Positions 26,641 through 35,246 of a stretch of DNA of 49,260 nucleotides are shown here, piece after piece. The first letter of the stretch is position 1. Each line of letters opens with the position of its first letter. This DNA comes from a bacterium (GTDB taxonomy: Bacteria > Zhuqueibacterota > Zhuqueibacteria > Zhuqueibacterales > Geothermadaptataceae): the NCBI GenBank assembly GCA_024275575.1, contig JAJRYV010000023.1:1-49260 (forward strand), given 5' to 3'. Below the pieces are notes generated by a model. It was not told the DNA's origin and did no database searches. It saw only the letters and a list, made by a program, of their open reading frames with translations. The translations under genes were made by a program, and so were the position numbers.

Positions 26641-27218
26641 AATCCTTCCCCTGTCATCTCGATGATGCGTGCCAATTTTAAAAAAAGTTGATAGCTTGCG
26701 TGTAATTTCGATCGCAAAAAGGCTTGTTGATTGATCTCAAAACGAACAGAAGCTTCGACGAGATAAAAATTGATATGAACGCCTTTTTTCGCATAACCTT
26801 GCGAATCACTGACTGTCAAAATGGGTTGATCCGCAACATGTTGCAGGATGTCGGTCAGTTGGGTTTTGTGTGATTGTGCGATGAAGAGCAAGTTTGTTGA
26901 TTCGAGCTCATGCACCGCTTTAATATAACGAATTTCAACCTTTTTATTTTTAATATCATGCTTTTCATATAAAATTTCCAACAGGGATTCGAAGGGATTG
27001 TCGCCGAGGACACTGATCACGAATGGGGCGCTGGTATCGGCCACATTTGTACTGCGCGGCCACTCGATGAAACGGGTGAATCGTTCCAGAAGAGCGGCTT
27101 TGAGTGTGTATTCCTCTGTTTGGGCGGATAAATTTTCTGTATAGGATAAAAATGGCAATAGTAGTAAAAAGACCGGTTTTACCGGCAAACGAAAAATTGA
27201 TGCTCTGCGTGGAATCAT
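26637..27218 (-). CDS. YfiR-like (DUF4154) periplasmic protein
   Basis: ATG 27218 (MIPRRASIFRLPVKPVFLLLLPFLSY...LSAQ) gives a signal peptide; the longer frame adds a non-signal leader. The mature part matches the YfiR/DUF4154 pattern: EYTLKAALLERFTRFIEWP near the start, FVISVLGDNPF, IKAVHELESTNLLFIAQS, ILTVSDSQGYAKKGVHINFYL, and RFEINQQAFLRSKLHASYQLFLKLARI at the end. In Pseudomonas, YfiR restrains the diguanylate cyclase YfiN from the periplasm. Elsewhere the family is often fused or linked to sensor kinases. Here its stop overlaps the start of the membrane kinase (ATGA at 26637-26640). It probably acts as that kinase's periplasmic input subunit, which is inference from the operon. Confidence 0.85.
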   Translation of the reverse strand: MIPRRASIFRLPVKPVFLLLLPFLSYTENLSAQTEEYTLKAALLERFTRFIEWPRSTNVADTSAPFVISVLGDNPFESLLEILYEKHDIKNKKVEIRYIKAVHELESTNLLFIAQSHKTQLTDILQHVADQPILTVSDSQGYAKKGVHINFYLVEASVRFEINQQAFLRSKLHASYQLFLKLARIIEMTGEGL

Positions 27219-27413
27219 ATTTTTGCCGACTCTTAATCTGTGCCCAGGCAATACCATCAAAGCTGGAGTAGAAATAAAGTCTTGATTGCGAGCCTGAAAA
27301 ATCTCCTTATTAAGGTAAGCCCGAACCATGTGAATTTGATTTTCCTGCAGGTGTTTCTGATACCGGCCCCCACCGCCCGGTCAGGATTTTCATGCGGCAA
27401 CCGGATCTGTTGT

Positions 27414-27439
27414 CCCCCTGCAGGGGGTTGTTTTTTTTT
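27414..27439 (+). terminator. Perfect palindrome followed by a T run
   Basis: CCCCCTGCAGGGGG (27414-27427) followed by TTG and nine T. It has the shape of a Rho-independent terminator on +, but no + strand gene lies upstream. It may end antisense transcription or be part of the nearby repeat. Confidence 0.4.
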
Positions 27440-27464
27440 ACTGCTTTTGCCGCCAAACGATTGA

Positions 27465-27521
27465 TATTTCGGATGCTCAGGCTTAGGCAGGCTCAGCCTC
27501 CGTTCGGCAGATTCCGAAATA
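27465..27521. repeat. Inverted repeat, REP-like
   Basis: TATTTCGGA (27465-27473) and TCCGAAATA (27513-27521) are exact reverse complements enclosing a GC-rich segment with GGCTTAGGCAGGCTCAGCC. The interior resembles the GAGC/GCTC-rich palindromes at 45869-45964. Confidence 0.5.
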
Positions 27522-27884
27522 GAAATTCAATTGGGAAGTCTTTTTTAATAGAATAGTTAGTGGAAAAATGGACAGATAATAAACCGTTTATTGGCGGCAG
27601 GTGCAAGCAAAAAAAATGTAACAGCAGACAGATGAATTGTGGTAATAACGTTTAGCGAGTCGCAGCACGCAGTGCCGTTTTGCAACCGTTGTCACCGCGG
27701 ATGCACTTGCCGAAACCACGAGGGGCAACACTTTACAAATTCTTCGCACATAACACGTGAAGTGCATCGTACATTTCACGCACAAAATATGAAAGGTGAT
27801 TGATTTTATAATGATGGGTTTCACCGGACGGTTATAAAGAAATTATCGTCGTTACTGGTTGCAGAATTTATCAACTTAAACAAG

Positions 27885-29636
27885 CTAAATCCGCGCCTGA
27901 TAAGTATAAAGCTGAAAATACCGACCCTCTTTTTTGATCAATTCGTCGTGTTTGCCGCGTTCGACAATGCGCCCTTCTTCGATGACGAGAATTTTGTCGG
28001 CTTTGCGAATTGTACTCAATCTGTGGGCAATGACAAACGTGGTGCGTCCGCCCATAAGCCTGTCGAGGCTGCTTTGAATGTAGCGCTCGCTCTCAGTGTC
28101 GAGGTTAGAGGTGGCCTCGTCGAGAATGAGAATTTTCGGATCAGCCAAGATCGCGCGGGCGATGGCGACACGCTGCCGCTGGCCGCCAGAGAGTTTAACG
28201 CCCCGTTCGCCGATGCGTGTCTCCAGCCCGTCCTCAAAACGGTCGGTGAATTCTTTCACGTATGCTGCAGCAACGGCTTCGTGCAATTCTTCTTCGCCGG
28301 CATCGGGACGGCCGAAAAGAATATTCTCCCGAATTGTGCCTTCAAATAAAAAATCATCCTGCAAAACCACGCCGAGGTGACGGCGATAATCATTGATTTT
28401 AACTGTCGATAGGTCGATGCTGTCAATTTTGATGACACCTTTCTCCGGTATGAGAAAAGATGCTGCCAGCCCGGCGATGGTGGTTTTGCCGGAGCCGGAA
28501 CTGCCCACCAGCGCGGTTACCGAGCCCGGCGCAGCGCTGAAACTGACATCGTGCAATATCTGTTTCCCTGCTTCATAAGAAAATGAGACATTTTCAAAAT
28601 CTACCTGCCCGATGAAATCGCGCAAGGAGACGGTGCGTTTGGGATCGTCTTCCTCTTTTTCCAGCGATAAAATTTCTTCCATACGGTCGAGCCCGGCAAA
28701 GGCTTCGGTGAGCTGGCTGCCGATGTTGCTCATCTGCACGATAGGAGCGATGAGAAAACCGAGATAGAGGGTAAAAGCAAAAAAATCACCCACGGTCATT
28801 TCGCCATTCATAATCATGCTGCCGCCGACGCCCATGATCGTGATGCTGGCGATACCCATGAGCAGGGTTGCCAGGCTGGTGACGAAGCTGGTGGTGGTCA
28901 GGGTTGTTTTAACATTTTGAAAAACCCGATCGACGCCCGCCGCAAAAGTTTTTATTTCATGTTTTTCTGCATTGAAGCCTTTGATGACGCGAATGCCTGC
29001 CAGTGATTCCGTCAACCGACCGGTGACCTCGGCGTTAATCTGCCCGCGCTTGCGGAATATCGGCCGGATGTAACCGAAAGCTCTGAGGGAGATGACCCCA
29101 AAAATGAGCAGCGGCACGATCGTGTAAAGCGTCATCATTGGACTGATACTGATGAGCAGAAAAAGTGAGGCTAATGCCGTGAGCATACCGCCGAAAAGCT
29201 GCACCAGTCCGGTGCCGATCAGGTTGCGCACCCCCTCGACGTCGGACATGATGCGCGAAACCAGCTCGCCGGATTTTGTATTATCAAAAAACCGCAGCGG
29301 CAGATAAATAATGTGTTGCTGCATTTGCGAACGCAGCTCGGAAATCAAATGCTGCGCCTCGACGCTGAGCAGTCGGGTCAGGGAAAACGAGGTTACGGAT
29401 TGAACCAGCAATGCCGCCCCGACGATGATGACCAGCCATTTCAGCATATTCAGATCGTTTTCAGCGATGACGTTATCAATGAGATATTTTGTTGAACCGG
29501 GCAGGACGAGTCCGGCGGCGCGGTTGATCAGAATCAGAAGCAGGCCGAACAGCACCAGTTTTTTTCGTGGCCAGATGATATTTTTAAATGCATGGCGAAT
29601 ACTGCCCTGCGGCATAGTTTTTTTGGATTTATCCAT
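27885..29636 (-). CDS. ABC exporter, fused permease and ATPase (MsbA-type)
   Basis: The 583-residue half-transporter has six transmembrane helices in residues about 25-310, then the nucleotide-binding domain: Walker A GSSGSGKTT near 380, Q-loop LQDDFLFEGTIRENILFG, signature LSGGQRQRVAIARA near 480, Walker B ILILDEATSNLD near 503 and switch His in VIAHRLSTI. ATG 29636 starts MDKSKKTMPQG before the first helix. As a homodimer it would flip lipids, lipopolysaccharide precursors, peptides or drugs outward; MsbA-like and multidrug members cannot be told apart by eye. It is not operonic with its neighbours: 610 bases separate it from the polysaccharide locus and 666 from the YfiR-like gene. Confidence 0.9.
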   Translation of the reverse strand: MDKSKKTMPQGSIRHAFKNIIWPRKKLVLFGLLLILINRAAGLVLPGSTKYLIDNVIAENDLNMLKWLVIIVGAALLVQSVTSFSLTRLLSVEAQHLISELRSQMQQHIIYLPLRFFDNTKSGELVSRIMSDVEGVRNLIGTGLVQLFGGMLTALASLFLLISISPMMTLYTIVPLLIFGVISLRAFGYIRPIFRKRGQINAEVTGRLTESLAGIRVIKGFNAEKHEIKTFAAGVDRVFQNVKTTLTTTSFVTSLATLLMGIASITIMGVGGSMIMNGEMTVGDFFAFTLYLGFLIAPIVQMSNIGSQLTEAFAGLDRMEEILSLEKEEDDPKRTVSLRDFIGQVDFENVSFSYEAGKQILHDVSFSAAPGSVTALVGSSGSGKTTIAGLAASFLIPEKGVIKIDSIDLSTVKINDYRRHLGVVLQDDFLFEGTIRENILFGRPDAGEEELHEAVAAAYVKEFTDRFEDGLETRIGERGVKLSGGQRQRVAIARAILADPKILILDEATSNLDTESERYIQSSLDRLMGGRTTFVIAHRLSTIRKADKILVIEEGRIVERGKHDELIKKEGRYFQLYTYQARI

Positions 29637-30164
29637 TTTTCTCCCGGCAATTCATATCGTTTGCGGTATTTTTTTGTTATGATTTTGCCTGACTAAAGGT
29701 TTTTAAACGAGGCCAGGGAGGAAATTATTTCATTTTTCCATTTTGCCCCTGCTATGATCATATATTTTGTTGCAGTGTACATGGAGAATAAATAATGAAT
29801 TTTACTTCGTGGTTGCTGAGAAGCGCAATTGCTTCGCCGAATTTCGTTTGGTCTAAAAATATGACGGAATGACGCGCGCCCGGATGGACACTATGTATCT
29901 TAAAACCTTTCAGATTTCCAAAATCTGAAAGGTTTAGTTCTGCACTCTCTGTGGACGCTGCATAAATTCAGGTGCAATGCGGCAGGAAAATTTTTGGGGA
30001 AAATATTTTTTACTGCGAGTTTGTTCTGCCGAACATGAACCCGCCTTGTACTACATCGGACTATTTTAGAGGGTGATTGGTCAGGCCATGCACCTCGTAG
30101 CATTTCTTTAATTAGATTGATGATTAAAAACAGCAAGTCGATAATTTGTGCGTATATGTATTAA
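29637..30164. other. Intergenic region with a REP-like hairpin
   Basis: The gap separates the ABC exporter (minus) from the polysaccharide operon (plus). It contains the 15-base-pair hairpin at 29903-29935. No gene is supported in the rest; the possible 78-residue minus-strand frame over the hairpin has no protein-like character. Confidence 0.5.
29903..29935. repeat. Perfect 15-bp hairpin with 3-base loop
   Basis: AAACCTTTCAGATTT (29903-29917), loop CCA, AAATCTGAAAGGTTT (29921-29935). It shares its AAA-N9-TTT arm design and 3-base loop with the hairpin at 45696-45728, which suggests one dispersed REP-like family. Confidence 0.7.
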
Positions 30165-30193
30165 TTGACTTTCCATAGATAATTACCTATATT
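30165..30193 (+). promoter_or_regulatory. Sigma70-type promoter of the polysaccharide operon
   Basis: TTGACT (30165-30170), a 17-base spacer and TATATT (30188-30193): near-consensus boxes with ideal spacing. Transcription would start near 30200, leaving a leader of about 47 bases before rfbB. Confidence 0.65.
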
Positions 30194-30246
30194 TTACGCT
30201 TCACTCGCCACGGGTGAAGCAATAATTCAAGTTGGAGAAATTCAGA

Positions 30247-31245
30247 ATGGTGAAGTACCTCATCACAGGTGGTGCAGGGTTTATCGGTAGCAATTATGTT
30301 CGTAACCTTTTGAAAAACAATCAGGACGTCACAGTTGTCAACCTCGATAAATTAACTTATGCCGGCAATCTCGATAATTTAAAAGACCTCGAAGGTGATA
30401 ACCGGTACAAATTTATTAAAGGAGATATCGGTGACGCGGCTCTCGTTGACGGACTGGTGCGCGATGCTGATATTGTCATCAATTTTGCCGCCGAAAGCCA
30501 TGTAGATCGCTCCATCGGCCGCCCTGATGATTTCATCACCACGGATGTTTTCGGGACTTTTGTCTTGCTTGAAGCAGCGCGCAAACATGGTGTGAAAAAA
30601 TTTGTGCAGATCAGCACGGATGAGGTCTACGGCAGCACGGAAGGGGCGTCGTTCGTTGAAACCGATCCGCTGATGCCTTCAAGCCCTTATTCGGCTTCGA
30701 AAGCAGGAGCAGACCGGCTGGCCTATTCCTATTTTGTCACCTACGATGTGCCGGTAATCATCACCCGTTGCTCCAATAATTACGGACCGTTTCAGTACCC
30801 GGAAAAGCTGATTCCGCTTTTCGTCACCAATGCGATGGATGATAAACAATTGCCGATCTATGGTGATGGTTTGAATGTGCGCGACTGGATTCATGTTGTC
30901 GATCACAATGATGCAGTTGATTTCCTCATCGAAAATGGCGCCGATGGCGAAGTATACAATATCGGCGGTGGTAATGAACGCACAAATCTCGAAATCACCT
31001 CGATCATTCTGGAGAAGCTCGGCAAACCGGAATCGTTGAAGAAATTTGTTGAAGACCGCATGGGGCACGATCGTCGTTATTCAGTTAACTGTCATAAAAT
31101 TAATATGCTGGGCTGGCAGCCTCAATACGAGTTCAAGCAGGCCATGCGCGAAACCATCCAATGGTATGAAGATAACCGCTGGTGGTGGGAGCGCATAAAA
31201 AGCGGCGAATACCTCGAGTATTACAGAAGCCATTACAAAGAGTAA
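30247..31245 (+). CDS. rfbB: dTDP-glucose 4,6-dehydratase
   Basis: ATG 30247 is chosen (GGAG 9 bases upstream) over TTG 30232. The 332-residue protein is an extended short-chain dehydrogenase: NAD-binding TGGAGFIGSNY at the N-terminus, DKLTYAGNLDNL typical of RfbB, FAAESHVDRSI, STDEVYGS and the catalytic YSASK motif. It ends in the substrate-domain GHDRRYSVN, close to the RfbB consensus. It converts dTDP-glucose to dTDP-4-keto-6-deoxyglucose, the branch point to rhamnose and other deoxysugars. No rmlA, rmlC or rmlD is in the window, so the rest of that pathway must lie elsewhere. It is the first gene after a strong promoter, followed at 30 bases by the UDP-sugar dehydrogenase. Confidence 0.92.
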   Translation: MVKYLITGGAGFIGSNYVRNLLKNNQDVTVVNLDKLTYAGNLDNLKDLEGDNRYKFIKGDIGDAALVDGLVRDADIVINFAAESHVDRSIGRPDDFITTDVFGTFVLLEAARKHGVKKFVQISTDEVYGSTEGASFVETDPLMPSSPYSASKAGADRLAYSYFVTYDVPVIITRCSNNYGPFQYPEKLIPLFVTNAMDDKQLPIYGDGLNVRDWIHVVDHNDAVDFLIENGADGEVYNIGGGNERTNLEITSIILEKLGKPESLKKFVEDRMGHDRRYSVNCHKINMLGWQPQYEFKQAMRETIQWYEDNRWWWERIKSGEYLEYYRSHYKE

Positions 31246-31275
31246 GTCCCTGCGATAGATGAGGAGAATTTAAGG

Positions 31276-32628
31276 ATGAGTTTAGAAACAAAAATTTCAC
31301 AGCAAACCGCCAGGATTGGCGTTATTGGCCTGGGTTATGTCGGCCTGCCGCTGGCAGTGGAATATGCAAAGGCAGGTTTCAATGTCCTCGGCGTCGATAA
31401 TGATGTGCAGAAGGTAAGCAAGCTCAATGATGGGAAAAATTACATCGACGACGTCAATTCTGCTATCTTGAGCAAGGTCGTCAAAGATGGTCATTTGATT
31501 GCCGAAGCCAGCTATGAAAATCTGGCCTCGGCTGATGTTATTTATATCTGTGTGCCGACGCCGTTTACCCCGAACAAGGAACCGGATGTCCGGTTTATCG
31601 AAGAAGCGGCCAACGGTGTTTTGGGGACGTTGCGCAAAGGCCAGTTGGTCATTCTGAAGAGCACGACTTATCCGGAAACGACGGAAAAGCTGTTGCAGCC
31701 GATCCTCGAATCTTCCGGTTTGAAAGTCGGCACGGATATTTTTCTCGCTTTCTCACCGGAACGTATCGATCCCGGCAATAAGAAATTTACCACAGCCAAC
31801 ACACCGGTAGTCGTCGGCGGCATCACAAAAAAATGCACGGAATTAACGGTGCAGATATCGGAAAAAATCATCAACAAGGTCGTACCGCTCTCCAGCCCGA
31901 AGGCTGCGGAAATGACAAAATTGCTGGAAAATATTTTTCGTAGCGTTAATATCGCTTTAATGAATGAACTCGCTCGCCTTTGTGATCGCATGGGTGGCAT
32001 CGATATCTGGGAAGTGGTGGAAGCTGCGGCGACAAAACCTTTTGGTTACATGCCGTTTTATCCCGGCCCCGGCATTGGTGGGCACTGTATTCTCGTCGAT
32101 CCCTATTATCTCGCATGGAAAGCAAAGGAATACGATTTCCACTCCAATTTTATCGAACTGGCGGCGCAAACCAACGAAAATATGCCTTATTATGTCCTCG
32201 ATTTGATCATCCGCTCCCTGTCGATGAACGGCGGCGCCATCGCCAATGCCAAGTTTTTGCTGCTCGGCGCTTCTTTTAAAAAAAATGTCGACGACATTCG
32301 CAACTCACCGGCGCTGAAACTCATGGATTTGCTAAAAATGCGTGGTGCAGAAAATTTGATTTACAACGATCCCTGGGTGCCGACACTCACCCGCAACGGC
32401 ATCACTATGCAATCGACCGAACTGAGTGAAGGTTTATTGCAGAGCATGGATTGCGTCATCATCGCCACCGACCACGATGATTATGATATGGATTTTATCG
32501 CCAAACATTCGAAGCTGATCGTCGACACGCGCAATTCGACAAAAAATGTAAAGGAATTGTACAAAGAGAAAATCCAGCGTCTCGGCTGCGGTACAAACCC
32601 CTACATTCCCGTCCGTGATGAGCATTGA
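31276..32628 (+). CDS. Nucleotide-sugar dehydrogenase (UDP-N-acetylhexosamine 6-dehydrogenase type)
   Basis: GAGGAG precedes ATG 31276. The 450-residue protein has the N-terminal NAD fold (GVIGLGYVGLPLA), TTYPETTEKLL, SPERIDPGNKKF, and the catalytic Cys in GPGIGGHCILVDPYYL, with the C-terminal domain carrying GASFKKNVDDIRNSPA. The GGHCIxVDPxYL form is that of the WbpA/WecC/Vi-polymer branch, which oxidises UDP-GlcNAc or UDP-ManNAc to the uronic acid, as opposed to UDP-glucose dehydrogenase. This implies an acidic amino-sugar in the polymer. The stop TGA lies 14 bases before the next ATG, and TGA is clearly used as a terminator here. Confidence 0.9.
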   Translation: MSLETKISQQTARIGVIGLGYVGLPLAVEYAKAGFNVLGVDNDVQKVSKLNDGKNYIDDVNSAILSKVVKDGHLIAEASYENLASADVIYICVPTPFTPNKEPDVRFIEEAANGVLGTLRKGQLVILKSTTYPETTEKLLQPILESSGLKVGTDIFLAFSPERIDPGNKKFTTANTPVVVGGITKKCTELTVQISEKIINKVVPLSSPKAAEMTKLLENIFRSVNIALMNELARLCDRMGGIDIWEVVEAAATKPFGYMPFYPGPGIGGHCILVDPYYLAWKAKEYDFHSNFIELAAQTNENMPYYVLDLIIRSLSMNGGAIANAKFLLLGASFKKNVDDIRNSPALKLMDLLKMRGAENLIYNDPWVPTLTRNGITMQSTELSEGLLQSMDCVIIATDHDDYDMDFIAKHSKLIVDTRNSTKNVKELYKEKIQRLGCGTNPYIPVRDEH

Positions 32629-32642
32629 TTTTTTAGCATCCT

Positions 32643-34898
32643 ATGAAAGTTCAAATTTCAAATCAGCGGGAACAAGCTATCGGTAACGAAATAAAGCCAC
32701 CTGATGTTTCCATCGCGATTATCACCTGGGATGCGCGCGATGATTTGAAAAAATGCCTCGATTCCATCTATCGATCCATCGGAAAATTTTCTTTTGAAAT
32801 CATCGTCGTCGACAACCATTCACATGACGGTAGTTGTGAATTCGTTGAGGAAAACTATCCGGATATTGAGCTGATCCGCAATAAAAAAAATCTGGGTGTT
32901 GCCCGGGCCCGCAATCAGGCGATCAGGGCGGCCTGCGGGCGTTATATTCTTCTGCTCGATGTCGACACCGAAGTTCAGCCCGGCGCTCTGAATGAACTGA
33001 TCAATTTCGCCGATGAAAATACGGAGGCCGGCATCATCGGCACCAAACTCGTCGATGGTGAAAATCGTCTGCAGCATACCTGTCGCCAGTTTCCCTCGAT
33101 CCTGACCTATATTTTCCGCAAGCTCAATTTCATGCCTTTTTTTGAGCAGAGCCGGCGCCTGCGTGAGCATATCATGGCTGATTGGGATCACAACCAGGTT
33201 CGCGAAGTGGACTATGTCGTCGGCGCCTGCCAGCTCATTCGAAAAGAGGTCATCAAAGACGTCGGCCAACTCGACGAACGCTTTTTTTACGGCCCGGAAG
33301 ACGTCGATTTCTGCCTGCGCGCCCATTTACACGGCTGGAAAATTTTCTATTTCCCGGATGCGACTGTCGTTCACTACAGCAACAATAAACACAAGAAGCC
33401 ATTTAGCAAACAGACATTTAAACACCTCTGGGGCCTGTTCTATTTTTTTCAAAAACACGGTTATCTGTTCAATGCCAGGAGCAAGGATTATGCGGTGATC
33501 ATGCCGCGTGGGCTGGAAACAACGTTGTTGGTGCTCGTTGATTTTCTCGCGGTCGTATCCGTATTTTTTACCTGGTCGGCGTTGCGTGGCATGCTCGGTG
33601 TATTTACTTTGAGCGAACCCGTGCCGCTGCTGGTTGCAAGCCTGTGTGTGTTCAGCTTCTGGTTTCTTCTTTTTTTCTTTTTCGGTCTCTACCGCGCCTG
33701 GTATGCCTACTCTCGCTTCGATGAGGTCCTGACGGTTTTCAAAGCGGTGACCATCGGCGCCATCATCATTTTTTTCGTCACAGCAAACCCCGGCGATCTG
33801 TCGACGCTGCCGAAATTCAGCCGTTTGCTCATCGTTTCCTACTGGTTTCTCATGGGCACGATCACTGCGGGCGGCCGATCGATTTTGCGCACACTGCAAC
33901 GGCGTATGCTCGAAGCGGGTTTTGGCTTGCGCCGAACCGTTATCGTCGGTTCGGGAAAAGAAACCCGCGCCCTTTTCGATAAGGTCGCCCATTTCCCGGC
34001 GCTGGGTTACCGCACTGTTGGTTTTGTTTCAACGCGTCCGCTAAAAAGCAAAAAAGCTTACAAAGGCGTGCCTGTTCTGGGTCACATTCGCCAACTCGCG
34101 CGGATTATCGATACAAAACGCATCGAGGATGTTTTAATCGCCCTGAATTACAAAGATCAAAAGCAGGTGATGCAAGTTTTGCACCAGTGCGCGGATAAGG
34201 AAGTGAAACTGAAAATCACCCCGGATTTGTACGGTACGATCATGGGGCGGGCGCGCACGAATCAGATTTACGGCACGACTTTAATTGAGATATTACCGCA
34301 GCACATGCAGCCGTGGGAACAGAAAATGAAACGGCTGATCGACATCGTCGTTTCTGCAACAGTATTGATTTTGGGCTTGCCAATCTGGCTTTTTGTGGCT
34401 TTATTAATCCGGCTTGAGACGCCGGGCAGTGCGCTCTACAGTCAGGCGCGCACCGGTTTGCGGGGCAAACCGTTTAAGATTTACAAATTCCGCAGCATGG
34501 TGAGCGATGCGGAAAAGAAAAGCGGCCCGACCTGGGCGCAAAAAGACGATATGCGTATCACCCGTGTTGGCAAATTTATCCGCCAGACCCGGTTAGATGA
34601 AATTCCGCAATTCTGGAATGTCCTGCGAGGTGATATGAGCTTGATCGGGCCACGCCCGGAGCGTCCTTTTTTCGTGGAGAAGTTGCGGCGGAAATTTCCG
34701 CTCTATTCCCGGCGCCTGCGCATCCGCCCAGGCATCACCGGCTGGGCGCAGGTCAAAGGCAATTACGATACCACCATCGAAAATGTACAGCAGAAAATCC
34801 AGTTTGATTTGTTCTATCTCGAGAATATGTCGCTAAGGATGGATTTTAAGATTATGCTGATGACAGTTTATGTGGTGCTGGCGCGGAAGGGGCAGTGA
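32643..34898 (+). CDS. Fusion of GT2 glycosyltransferase and polyprenyl-phosphate sugar-1-phosphate transferase
   Basis: The 751-residue protein combines two activities. Residues about 20-260 are a GT-A family 2 glycosyltransferase (SIAIITWDARDDLKKCL; VVDNHSHDGS; DxD in LLDVDTE; a rhamnosyltransferase-like EDVDFCLRAHLHGW). Residues about 285-410 hold the transmembrane helices of a WbaP/WcaJ-type protein, about 430-535 its CoA-binding-like domain, and about 560-751 the catalytic sugar transferase (KRLIDIVVSATVLILG; KFRSMVSDAE; QTRLDEIPQFWNVLRGDMSL; GPRPE; RPGITGWAQVKG). The enzyme could load the first sugar phosphate onto undecaprenyl phosphate and add the next sugar from one polypeptide. These are normally separate genes. 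Its last 199 bases are repeated at 35458-35656. Confidence 0.9.
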   Translation: MKVQISNQREQAIGNEIKPPDVSIAIITWDARDDLKKCLDSIYRSIGKFSFEIIVVDNHSHDGSCEFVEENYPDIELIRNKKNLGVARARNQAIRAACGRYILLLDVDTEVQPGALNELINFADENTEAGIIGTKLVDGENRLQHTCRQFPSILTYIFRKLNFMPFFEQSRRLREHIMADWDHNQVREVDYVVGACQLIRKEVIKDVGQLDERFFYGPEDVDFCLRAHLHGWKIFYFPDATVVHYSNNKHKKPFSKQTFKHLWGLFYFFQKHGYLFNARSKDYAVIMPRGLETTLLVLVDFLAVVSVFFTWSALRGMLGVFTLSEPVPLLVASLCVFSFWFLLFFFFGLYRAWYAYSRFDEVLTVFKAVTIGAIIIFFVTANPGDLSTLPKFSRLLIVSYWFLMGTITAGGRSILRTLQRRMLEAGFGLRRTVIVGSGKETRALFDKVAHFPALGYRTVGFVSTRPLKSKKAYKGVPVLGHIRQLARIIDTKRIEDVLIALNYKDQKQVMQVLHQCADKEVKLKITPDLYGTIMGRARTNQIYGTTLIEILPQHMQPWEQKMKRLIDIVVSATVLILGLPIWLFVALLIRLETPGSALYSQARTGLRGKPFKIYKFRSMVSDAEKKSGPTWAQKDDMRITRVGKFIRQTRLDEIPQFWNVLRGDMSLIGPRPERPFFVEKLRRKFPLYSRRLRIRPGITGWAQVKGNYDTTIENVQQKIQFDLFYLENMSLRMDFKIMLMTVYVVLARKGQ
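34700..34898 (+). repeat. Direct repeat, first copy (intact gene end)
   Basis: First copy of the 199-base direct repeat whose second copy is at 35458-35656. The copies flank about 560 bases that contain the DUF4258-like/DUF2283 pair. Confidence 0.9.
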
Positions 34899-35006
34899 GG
34901 GAAACTCTCAACACTGGGTCGAGAGTTAGCTTTGACGCAGAAAAAACAAAAGTATTTTTTATTGTGTTATTGCCTTTTGGCAGCAATAAGAGTATTATTA
35001 TTCATA

Positions 35007-35246
35007 ATGAAGACAACAATATACTTCGATTTTAGAAGACAAAAGCCTGATCGTAAAAACATAGAAGATTAATGGATACAGAGAGTGATCGGCTCCCCTA
35101 TGAGAAAAGAAGTGCAGTCTGATGGACGAATTAAGATCTGGTGTAAAATAGAAGAGGTTGATAAATACTTCAGGGTAATCCTGCTTGATGATGGTGAAAC
35201 CGTGCACAATGCTTTCTTTGATAGAACTTTCAAAGGAGATGAATAA
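35007..35246 (+). pseudogene. DUF4258-like small protein with in-frame TAA
   Basis: A 79-codon frame runs from ATG 35007 (MKTTIYFDFRRQKPDRKNIED) to TAA 35244, interrupted by TAA at 35070-35072. After the stop the same frame is still family-like: WIQRVIGSP, QSDGRIKIWCKIEE and KYFRVILLDDGETVHNAFFDRTFK. A GAA Glu codon would fit at the break. A remnant of 48 residues could be made from ATG 35100. DUF4258-like and DUF2283 genes are frequently adjacent and suspected to be toxin-antitoxin-type pairs; here the DUF2283 ATG abuts this gene's stop. The family call is by pattern memory and moderate. Confidence 0.6.

Larger units (their letters stand above)
27219..27884. other. Intergenic region with palindromes, no gene seen
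   Basis: This 666-base gap upstream of the YfiR-like operon holds a C5/G5 hairpin with T run (27414-27439) and an inverted repeat (27465-27521). The rest, about 27540-27884, has no supported gene or recognised RNA; the short frames present lack coding character. Confidence 0.5.
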
